From: Planctomycetota bacterium
GTDB lineage: Bacteria > Planctomycetota > PUPC01 > DSUN01
Direction: 5' to 3'
NCBI GenBank assembly: GCA_016872875.1
Contig: VGYW01000030.1
Span: forward strand, 1 to 33,216
Length of the DNA stretch: 33,216 nucleotides
Numbering within the stretch: position 1 is the first letter of the stretch; each line of letters starts with the position of its first letter. A program made the translations under genes and the position numbers. Of this stretch, positions 23,725-30,207 are shown piece by piece. The notes below the pieces were generated by a model, which made no database searches, was not told where the DNA came from, and was given only the letters and a program-made list of their open reading frames with translations.

Positions 23725-25401
23725 CTATTGCGTCCTCGCCTGCTCGAAATGCAGTGTCTTGAGCGTCTTCATCACGGGGTTCACGCCGCGGCCGAAGTAG
23801 TCGTGGAGCTTTTCGTACTCGGCGTAGAGGCGATCATATACGGGCTTGGCCTTGGCGCTTGGGCGGAAGACCTCGCGGCGGACGCCTGCCATCTTCTTCG
23901 CGGCGGCCTCGATGGTGTCGTAGCCGCCGCCCTTCTTGCCCGCGGCCAGCGCGCCGAACATCGCGGAGCCGAGGGCACACGTCTGCTCGCTCCGCGCGAC
24001 CTTGATCGTGCGGCCGGTCACGTCCGCGAATATCTGCATCAGGAGCCTGTTCTTGTAGGGCAGGCCGCCGCAGGCGTAGAGCTCGGCCACCGCCACGCCG
24101 CTCGACTCGAAGGAGTCAATGATCTTACGGGTGCCGAAGGCGAGCGATTCGATCAGTGCCCTGTAGATTTCCTCGGGCTTCGTGGCGATGGTGATGCCGA
24201 GCACCATGCCCGAAAGGTCCACATTCACGAGGATCGAGCGGTTGCCATTCAGCCAGTCGAGCGCGATGAGGCCGCTCTCGCCGGGCTTGAGCGCCGCAGC
24301 CTTCTCCTCAAGGATGCCGTGGACGCCGGTCTTCCACCTCTTGGCCTCCGCGTGGTAGGCGGGCGGCACGGCGCTATCTACGAACCAGGCCAGGATGTCG
24401 CCCGCGCCGCTCTGGCCCGCCTCGAAGCCGTAGTAGCCGGGGATGATGCCCTCCCAGACGTAGCCGCACATGCCCTCGACCTTGCGCGGCTCTGTGCCGA
24501 GCACCATGTGGCAGATGCTAGTGCCCATGATCATCAGCATCTTCGCCGGCCCCGTGATCGTGGCGGCGGGCACGGCCACGTGGGCGTCCACGTTCGCCAC
24601 GGCCACGGGCGTCTCCTCCCTCAGACCCAGGGTCTCCGCCATCGCGGGCGTGAGGCCCCCCGCCACGGCGCCCTGGGGGTAGATGTCGGTCGAGAGCTTC
24701 TCCTCGACCAGATTCGCCCAGGCGGGGTTGACGGCGGCGAAGAACTCCTTGGGGGGATAGGTGCGGGACTTGGGCTCGAAGGCGGCCTTGTAGCCTGCGG
24801 TGCAGGCGTTGCGCCGCTCGACGCCGGTCATCTGCCACACCACCCAGTCGGCGCCCTCGAGCAGGCGCGCCGCCTCGTTGTAGATGGCGGGCGCCTCTTC
24901 GAGAATCTGGAGGCTCTTGGCGAACATCCATTCGCTGGAGAGCTTGCCGCCGTAGCGGTCCAGGAAGTCGCAGCCCATGCGCCGCGCGGTCTCGTTGATC
25001 CTGTCGGCCTGGCCCTGGGCCGCGTGGTGCTTCCAGAGCTTCGGCCAGGCATTCGGGTTCTTCGCATACTTCGGCAGCTTGCAGAAAGGCGTCCCGTCGG
25101 CGGCCACAGGGAGCATCGTGCAGGCCGTGAAGTCAATGCCGATGCCGATCACGTCCTCAGCCTTGACCTTCGACGCCCTCATCGTGGCCAGGACGCTTTG
25201 CTTGAGCGTGAGGAGCCAGTCGTCTGGCGACTGGAGCGCCCAGTCCTTGCCCAGGTTCGTCCCAGTGGGCAGCGCCTCATCAATGACGCCGTGCGGATAC
25301 TTGGCCACGAAGGTCGCCACCTCGCGGCCATCCCTCACGTCCACGAGCAGTGCCCGCGCCGATTCAGTCCCGAAGTCAACGCCCAGAGCATACTTCGCCA
25401 T
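23725..25401 (-). CDS. araB: Ribulokinase
   Basis: FGGY-family sugar kinase that phosphorylates L-ribulose with ATP to L-ribulose 5-phosphate, the substrate of AraD. The protein has 558 residues, close to the 566 of E. coli AraB. The ATP-binding start is YALGVDFGTESARALLVDV (about 4-22). The ribulokinase hallmark GIGIDFTACTMLPV is present, as are MGTSICHMV, GYYGFEAGQSGAGDI and the C-terminal FGGY element ACGGLPYKNRLLMQIFADV. ATG 25401 has GGAGG 8 nt upstream; the frame is open 25 codons further without a ribosome site. A consensus-like promoter overlapping a palindrome lies 48-75 nt upstream. The isomerase araA and an AraC- or GntR-type regulator are not in this window. Confidence 0.96.
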   Translation of the reverse strand: MAKYALGVDFGTESARALLVDVRDGREVATFVAKYPHGVIDEALPTGTNLGKDWALQSPDDWLLTLKQSVLATMRASKVKAEDVIGIGIDFTACTMLPVAADGTPFCKLPKYAKNPNAWPKLWKHHAAQGQADRINETARRMGCDFLDRYGGKLSSEWMFAKSLQILEEAPAIYNEAARLLEGADWVVWQMTGVERRNACTAGYKAAFEPKSRTYPPKEFFAAVNPAWANLVEEKLSTDIYPQGAVAGGLTPAMAETLGLREETPVAVANVDAHVAVPAATITGPAKMLMIMGTSICHMVLGTEPRKVEGMCGYVWEGIIPGYYGFEAGQSGAGDILAWFVDSAVPPAYHAEAKRWKTGVHGILEEKAAALKPGESGLIALDWLNGNRSILVNVDLSGMVLGITIATKPEEIYRALIESLAFGTRKIIDSFESSGVAVAELYACGGLPYKNRLLMQIFADVTGRTIKVARSEQTCALGSAMFGALAAGKKGGGYDTIEAAAKKMAGVRREVFRPSAKAKPVYDRLYAEYEKLHDYFGRGVNPVMKTLKTLHFEQARTQ

Positions 25402-25448
25402 CGTCGCAGCCTCCGAGTAGGAGCGTCTGAAACTACGAGCGCAGCCAC

Positions 25449-25476
25449 AGTTTACCCGTTTGCACACATGTGTCAA
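25449..25476 (-). promoter_or_regulatory. araB promoter overlapping a palindromic operator
   Basis: On the minus strand: TTGACA (25471-25476, 6/6), 16 nt, TAAACT (25449-25454, 4/6). The 10-bp palindrome ACACATGTGT (25464-25473) starts within the -35 box and enters the spacer. This is where a repressor would block RNA polymerase. The regulator is not in the window. Confidence 0.55.
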
Positions 25477-25522
25477 ATGGCGCTATCCGTCTTCTTCCGT
25501 GGGTGCGCCGCCTCATGAGGAA

Positions 25523-25615
25523 AGGGACCACAGGGACCCCAGGGACCACAGGGGCTGATGCAGGGCCGGCTGCGGTGGTGTCCCTGTTGTCCCTGAGGTC
25601 CCTGTGGTCCCCTTC
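25523..25615. repeat. AGGGACCAC 9-bp repeat as inverted pair
   Basis: AGGGACCAC, AGGGACCCC, AGGGACCAC (25523-25549), and inverted GTCCCTGTT, GTCCCTGAG, GTCCCTGTG, GTCCCCTTC (25580-25615). It lies between the divergent araB and M20 peptidase promoters and may insulate them. Confidence 0.85.
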
Positions 25616-25650
25616 TTCCTCTTGTGGGGCACCCGCGCGGCTGGCGCCGC

Positions 25651-25680
25651 TTGCGCGGCGATCAACCGCAGGGCTATAAT
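25651..25680 (+). promoter_or_regulatory. Promoter of the M20 peptidase gene
   Basis: TATAAT (25675-25680, perfect -10) with TTGCGC 18 nt upstream (weak -35). The ATG at 25710 is 30 nt further on. Confidence 0.5.
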
Positions 25681-25709
25681 GGTGCGCCAGCGACAGGAGA
25701 CTCGCTTTC

Positions 25710-27545
25710 ATGGCTCACACCCTCGACGACGTGCTCGCCGTGGCCGACGACCCGAGGGTCCAGAACTCCATCGTCCACTTCCTCACCCACCTGATGGCGG
25801 TGGAGACGACCGTGGGTCCGGACCTTGAATGCGTGCGGCGCCACGAGGAACAGGCGCTCGACCTGTGCGCGCAGGCGGCCGAGAGCTTCCTCGGCACGTC
25901 GAGCGGCATCGAGCTCGTGCCGATTGACCCGCGGATCGAGGCCGACCCCTACTACACACCTGTCCATTACACGAAGGCGGCGGAGCGTCCGGAGGGCCTC
26001 GGGGCAGCCGACGCCTACCGCGGCCGCAGCAACCTGGTGGTCCGCGTGCCGGGGCAGGGGAGGGGCACGCTGGCCTTCAACGCCCACGTGGACGTTGTGG
26101 CGCCCTACTTCCCGCCCCGCGTCGAGGGCAGCGTGACCCAAGTTGTGGGCGGCGTGTCCCAAGTTGTGGGCGGCGTGTCCCCACGCCGCGACGCGGGATG
26201 GGGACATCCCGCCCACAATGGGGACGTCCCGCCCACAGAGGACCGCGTGGTGTTCGGGCGGGGCGCCTGCGACGACAAGGCGCAGTGCGCCGCCATGCTC
26301 CTCGCACTCTACCTCATCGAGCACGCCCGCTGGATGTGCAACCTCCTGCCGCCTGCCGACTTGTTGCTCGAGTTCGTGATTGACGAGGAGCCCGGCGGCA
26401 ACGGCAGCCTGTCGCTCGCCCTCGACCGCCGGTTCGCCTTCGACGCCCTCGTGGTCCTCGAGGCCACCAAGCTGGTCGTCCACCCCGGCAATCGCGGCGC
26501 GGTCTGGTACCGCCTCGAACTGGATGTGGGCGGGATGTCCCCATCCCGCGATACGCGGCGTGGGGACACGCCGCCCACCGCGCCGGGTGTTGACCTCGTG
26601 CGTCTCGCCGCAGCGTGCGTCCTCGCGCTCGAACGCGAGGGGGCGGCGCTCAAGGCCGAGAGCAGTCACCCCCTCTTCCCACACAGGCCGGTCCAGACCT
26701 GTCACGGCATCATCGGCCCCTGGGGCAAGCACCCCTCCGCTGTCAATGACCACGTGGAGCTCGCCTTCAGCTTCAATGGCGACGCGGGCCGCCTCAAGGC
26801 CGTCGTGGACGAAGCAATTGCCGCCTACTGTGCGGCCTACGGCGACAAGACGAAGGAGCCAGACCCCGAAACCGGGCGCCCGAAGGTTGACCACCACTAC
26901 GACCTGAGCGTGGCGGGCAACAGGGCCGAGATGGTGTTCCACGGCAAGGCAGGGCACATGGGCGCCATCCTGCGTTGCGACGACGCGATCACCAAAGCGG
27001 CCTACATCATCCGTGCCATCGAGGAAGCGAAGGGGCTGGCGCTCGACTACATCGCCCTCGATTTCCACGGGGCCAGGCTCTGCGACTGCTCGCTGGTGCT
27101 GGAGGGCGGCCAGGGCTTCCTGCCCACCCACTCGCTCGACGAAGTCACGCAGCGCATGCGCCGCGCCGTCGCCCAGGCCGCCGAGGCGTGCTGCCTGGAG
27201 CGTGGCGTGCCCTATCAGCCGGGCCTCGCCAAGATGACCTTCGACAAGCTGCACAACGACGCCTTCGCGCGCGACCCGAACAGCCCCGGCGTGCGGGCGT
27301 TCGTGGACTGCTGCCGCGCAGTGGGCATCGCGGTGGAGGAGCCGCTGCGCGGCTTCGACGTCAGCTGCGACGCGCGCGTCTTCGCACGCGAATACCCCGG
27401 CCGCGACATCATCACCTTCGGCGCCGGCGCACTCGAACACGCCCACTCGCTCCAGGAGCAGGTGCGCGTGGGCGACATCGTGGCGGCGGCGAAGGCCATC
27501 GCCAGGTTCGCGCTGACCTATGAGCCGAAGCCCCATGACGCGTGA
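25710..27545 (+). CDS. M20-family metallopeptidase with two repeat-derived insertions
   Basis: A zinc-dependent amidase or peptidase of the M20 (ArgE/DapE/CPG2) clan, 611 residues, longer than the usual 370-480. The metal site is complete: His126 and Asp128 in FNAHVDVV, the bridging Asp at 188/189 in GRGACDDKAQ, the catalytic Glu pair in DEEPGG (226/227), Glu251 in LEATKL, and the C-terminal His in EHAHS near 577-579. Two stretches do not belong to the family: about 142-177 (QVVGGVSQVVGG to HPAHNGDVPPTED), between the first metal ligands and the GRG motif, and about 272-291 (GGMSPSRDTRRGDTPPT), where family members carry the G-x-x-x-H-x-x-x-P loop of the lid domain. Both are translations of genomic GTGGGCGG repeats. 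AGGAG lies 10 nt before ATG 25710. The substrate is unknown. Confidence 0.88.
   Translation: MAHTLDDVLAVADDPRVQNSIVHFLTHLMAVETTVGPDLECVRRHEEQALDLCAQAAESFLGTSSGIELVPIDPRIEADPYYTPVHYTKAAERPEGLGAADAYRGRSNLVVRVPGQGRGTLAFNAHVDVVAPYFPPRVEGSVTQVVGGVSQVVGGVSPRRDAGWGHPAHNGDVPPTEDRVVFGRGACDDKAQCAAMLLALYLIEHARWMCNLLPPADLLLEFVIDEEPGGNGSLSLALDRRFAFDALVVLEATKLVVHPGNRGAVWYRLELDVGGMSPSRDTRRGDTPPTAPGVDLVRLAAACVLALEREGAALKAESSHPLFPHRPVQTCHGIIGPWGKHPSAVNDHVELAFSFNGDAGRLKAVVDEAIAAYCAAYGDKTKEPDPETGRPKVDHHYDLSVAGNRAEMVFHGKAGHMGAILRCDDAITKAAYIIRAIEEAKGLALDYIALDFHGARLCDCSLVLEGGQGFLPTHSLDEVTQRMRRAVAQAAEACCLERGVPYQPGLAKMTFDKLHNDAFARDPNSPGVRAFVDCCRAVGIAVEEPLRGFDVSCDARVFAREYPGRDIITFGAGALEHAHSLQEQVRVGDIVAAAKAIARFALTYEPKPHDA
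26134..26238. repeat. GTGGGCGGCGTGTCCC repeat cluster inside the M20 gene
   Basis: Two direct copies of AAGTTGTGGGCGGCGTGTCCC are followed by inverted forms GGGGACATCCCGCCCACA and GGGGACGTCCCGCCCACA. About 105 bp, read in frame as residues about 142-177. The outer ends can pair as a long hairpin. Confidence 0.85.
26524..26578. repeat. Second GTGGGCGG-type repeat inside the M20 gene
   Basis: GTGGGCGGGATGTCCCCATC, CCGCGATACGCGG and GTGGGGACACGCCGCCCAC. Read in frame as GGMSPSRDTRRGDTPPT. Same family as 26134-26238. Confidence 0.8.
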
Positions 27546-27615
27546 CCCGTGACGCGTGACCAGATAAAGGCAACTGCCTCTTCTGTCTTAGTCACGCGTC
27601 ACGGGTCACGCGTCA
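27536..27615. terminator. 25-bp perfect inverted repeat of TGACGCG heptamers at the M20 gene end
   Basis: 27536-27560 (TGACGCG, TGACCCG, TGACGCG, TGAC) and 27591-27615 are exact reverse complements with a 30-nt loop. The stop TGA of the M20 gene (27543-27545) lies inside the left arm. A strong candidate for an mRNA 3' end, although it has no T tract. Confidence 0.75.
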
Positions 27616-27662
27616 GGAAGCTGCTTGAGGACACCGGCAGGCGCTGATCGAGGAGATGACTT

Positions 27663-28748
27663 GTGAGCAAGAAGAGCCGTGTAGCTCGAGTGGCAATCAT
27701 CGGCGGCGGCAAGTTCGGCGAGATGCACTTGCGCGCTTTCACGCAACTTGAGCGCGATGGGCATGCGAAGCTCGTGGCGCTGTGCGACATCAATGAGGAG
27801 CTCCTGGCGAAGCGGCGCAAGGGGTACGGCGTCAAGGGCTACACCAGCTACGAGGAGATGCTGGCGAAGGAGGACCTCGACGGCGTGACCGTGGTGACGC
27901 CCGACCACCTGCACCGTCGCTTCGTCGTCGCCTGCCTGAACGCCGGGAAGCACGTGCTGGTGGAGAAGCCGCTGGACGTGACGGTGGAGGGCTGCGACGA
28001 GATGGTCGCCGCGGCCGACAAGGCTGGACGCATCCTCCAGGTGGACTTCCACAAGCGCTTCGACCCCTACCACCGCCAACTGGCCGCAAGGGTGGCCGCG
28101 GGCGCAATCGGCAAGCCCCTCTACGGCTACGCCTGGATGGAGGACCGCATCGAGGTGCCGCGCGACTGGCTCCGCCACTGGGCGGCACAAAGCTCCCCGT
28201 TCTGGTTCCTCGGCGTCCACATGGTTGACCTCATCCGCTCCTGCACGCGGGCCAAGGGCGTGAGCGTGTTCGCCACGGGCGCCAGGCAGAAGCTCGCAAG
28301 CCTGGGCCTCGACGCCTACGATTGCGTGAACGCGCGGGTGGTCTTCGACGACGGCTCGACCTTTGCCATGGACACCTCCTGGATTCTGCCCGAGCGCTTC
28401 GAGGCCATCGTGAACCAGGGCATCCGCATCGTCGGCACCGAGGGCGTGATCGAGGTGGACTCCCAGAACCGCGGCGCCGAGGCCTGCACCGCCGCCGAGG
28501 GGCAGCAGACCTGGAACCTCGGCTTCTTCCTCGAAGAACGCGACAAGGACGGCGCCCTCCGCTGGAGCGGCTACGGGATAGAGTCAATCGCCGACTTCGC
28601 GCACAACATCAACTTCCTCCTCCGCGGCGGCGCGCTGGAGCAGCTCGCGGGCAAGTTCGTTGACGGCCGCGAGGGCCGCGAGACCACGAAGATCGCCGTG
28701 GCCGCACACGAGAGCCTGGCGACGGGGCGGCTGGTGGCGATCCCATGA
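27663..28748 (+). CDS. Cytoplasmic Gfo/Idh/MocA family oxidoreductase
   Basis: A 361-residue NAD(P)-dependent dehydrogenase of the sugar/inositol type without signal peptide, unlike the exported paralogue at 395-1798. The nucleotide-binding motif is VAIIGGGKFGEMH (about 10-22), the acidic end of strand 2 is CDIN, the family signature EKPLDV is at about 101-106, and the substrate-side His and Asp appear in GVHMVDL (His186, Asp189). HKRFDPYHR near 130-138 fits the conserved Lys/Arg region after strand 5. Start GTG 27663 has AGGAG (27651-27655) 7 nt upstream. It is followed by an ABC permease gene 109 nt on, which suggests sugar catabolism. The substrate cannot be named. Confidence 0.94.
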   Translation: MSKKSRVARVAIIGGGKFGEMHLRAFTQLERDGHAKLVALCDINEELLAKRRKGYGVKGYTSYEEMLAKEDLDGVTVVTPDHLHRRFVVACLNAGKHVLVEKPLDVTVEGCDEMVAAADKAGRILQVDFHKRFDPYHRQLAARVAAGAIGKPLYGYAWMEDRIEVPRDWLRHWAAQSSPFWFLGVHMVDLIRSCTRAKGVSVFATGARQKLASLGLDAYDCVNARVVFDDGSTFAMDTSWILPERFEAIVNQGIRIVGTEGVIEVDSQNRGAEACTAAEGQQTWNLGFFLEERDKDGALRWSGYGIESIADFAHNINFLLRGGALEQLAGKFVDGREGRETTKIAVAAHESLATGRLVAIP

Positions 28749-28760
28749 CGGTTCGGCAGC

Positions 28761-28860
28761 CGATTCCAGATTCCACATGCCAGATTACAGATTCCGGACC
28801 AGGGACACGGGGGCAGTTGACTTGAGCCAATCTGGAATCCGCAATCTGGAATCTGGAATG
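28761..28860. repeat. AGATTCC heptamer repeat as inverted pair over the permease start
   Basis: Left arm 28761-28795: CGATTCC, AGATTCC, ACATGCC, AGATTAC, AGATTCC. Right arm 28829-28856: AATCTGG, AATCCGC, AATCTGG, AATCTGG, followed by AATG. The final ATG is the likely start codon of the permease. Confidence 0.88.
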
Positions 28861-29724
28861 AGCGGGCGGCGGCGCCTCCGCGCCTTTCTCACCCACGCCT
28901 TTCTCGCCCTGGGCGCGGTGGCCGTGGCCTTCCCCTTCCTCTGGATGGTGCTCACGGCGCTCAAGAGCGAGCCCGAGGCCCGCGGCGTGCCGACCCTCTT
29001 CCCTTCAGGCTGGCCGGGCGAGTGGCACTGGGGCAACTTCGGCCGGGCATGGGGGAGCATGGAGCCGTCCTTCGCCACCTGCTTCCTCAACACGGCCATC
29101 GTGGCGGCGCTCGTCACCCTGGCCGTCGTCGTCACCTCGCTCCTGGCCGGCTACGCCTTCGCCCGCATCAACTTCGTCGGCAAGCGGGCGCTCTTCCTGG
29201 TCTTCCTGGCCACGATGATGGTGCCATTCGAGGTGGTCCTCGTGCCCAACTACATGCTCGTGACGAGCGTGCGGCGGGCGTTGGGCCTCGAGGGCACGGC
29301 GGTGGGCGCCTTCGGCGCGCTCATCGTGCCCTGGGCGGCAAACGTCTTCTCCATTTTCCTGGTCACGCAGTTCTTCCGCCAGTTGCCGCAGGACTACTAC
29401 GACGCGGCGGTGCTGGACGGCTGCGGCCACTGGCAGTTCGTCTGGCGCATTGGCGCGCCGATCGTCTGGCCCGCACTCGTCACCGCGGCCCTTTTCAGCT
29501 TCCTCGGCAGTTGGAACTCGCTCCTCTGGCCGCTCGTCGTGAACGGGCCGGAGGAGGCCCCTGTCATCCAGGTGGCCCTGGCGCGCATGGTGAACGAGCG
29601 GCTGTCCGACTTCAATCTCCTGATGGCGGCTTCCACCATCACCATCCTCCCCGTCGTCTTCCTCTATCTCCTCGCCCAGCGCCACTTCATCGAGGGCGTG
29701 ACCGGCACGGGCCTCAAGGGGTAG
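28858..29724 (+). CDS. Sugar ABC transporter permease (MalG type)
   Basis: Inner-membrane permease of a carbohydrate ABC importer of the CUT1 class, 288 residues. Six hydrophobic helices, the first at about 11-33 (FLTHAFLALGAVAVAFPFLWMVL). The cytoplasmic EAA loop that docks the ATPase is at about 180-203 (DYYDAAVLDGCGHWQFVWRIGAPI). FSFLGSWNSLLWPLVV follows, as in MalG-like proteins. ATG 28858 is chosen because the signal-anchor starts right after it (MSGRRRLRAF). The frame is open to 28660 but covers the upstream gene end and a repeat. The only purine-rich site is GGA inside the repeat. No partner permease, solute-binding protein or ATPase is in the window, so it is an orphan here or its partners lie elsewhere. 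Confidence 0.9.
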   Translation: MSGRRRLRAFLTHAFLALGAVAVAFPFLWMVLTALKSEPEARGVPTLFPSGWPGEWHWGNFGRAWGSMEPSFATCFLNTAIVAALVTLAVVVTSLLAGYAFARINFVGKRALFLVFLATMMVPFEVVLVPNYMLVTSVRRALGLEGTAVGAFGALIVPWAANVFSIFLVTQFFRQLPQDYYDAAVLDGCGHWQFVWRIGAPIVWPALVTAALFSFLGSWNSLLWPLVVNGPEEAPVIQVALARMVNERLSDFNLLMAASTITILPVVFLYLLAQRHFIEGVTGTGLKG

Positions 29725-29752
29725 CCCGCCTCTCCGAGCAGGACGGAACCGC

Positions 29753-30156
29753 AGTCCCGAAGGGACGGCAGTGGGTAGCCGGCGGCTTCAGCCGCCGGAT
29801 CGGGGCGCGCCCACGGTCCAGTCCCGAAGGGACGGCAGTGGGTAGCCGGCGGCTTCAGCCGCCGGATCGGGGCGCGCCCACGGTCCAGTCCCGAAGGGAC
29901 GGCAGTGGGTAGCCGGCGGCTTCAGCCGCCGGATCGGGGCGCGCCCACGGTCCAGTCCCGAAGGGACGGCAGTGGGTAGCCGGCGGCTTCAGCCGCCGGA
30001 TCGGGGCGCGCCCACGGTCCAGTCCCGAAGGGACGGCAGGGCCCCGCGGCAAGGCGGCCCGCCCCCTTTCTGTCGTCCCTTCGGGACTTCGCTGGTTCCC
30101 GCATCCGAGTCCGGCGGCTGAAGCCGCCGGCTACCCACTATGCTCCCTTTGGGAGC
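29753..30156. repeat. Second 67-bp tandem array, same architecture as 1941-2341
   Basis: Full units start at 29753, 29820, 29887 and 29954, with a partial fifth at 30021. An inverted tail follows: CTGTCGTCCCTTCGGGACT about 30070-30088, then the inverted CCGGCGGC hairpin, and GCTCCCTTTGGGAGC at 30142-30156. The hairpin parts equal those of the first array. The 20-bp variable part of the unit differs (ATCGGGGCGCGCCCACGGTC here) and is the same in all four units. Again it fills a gap between convergent genes. Confidence 0.92.
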
Positions 30157-30207
30157 AGGAGATCGAGGCGCCTTCGCCTCTATCCCCTTCTGTTCGGAAC
30201 GGCGCGC

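Noticed and set aside
25674..27536. 620-codon minus-strand frame opposite the M20 gene
   Set aside because: Shadow; the metal-binding motifs lie on the plus strand.
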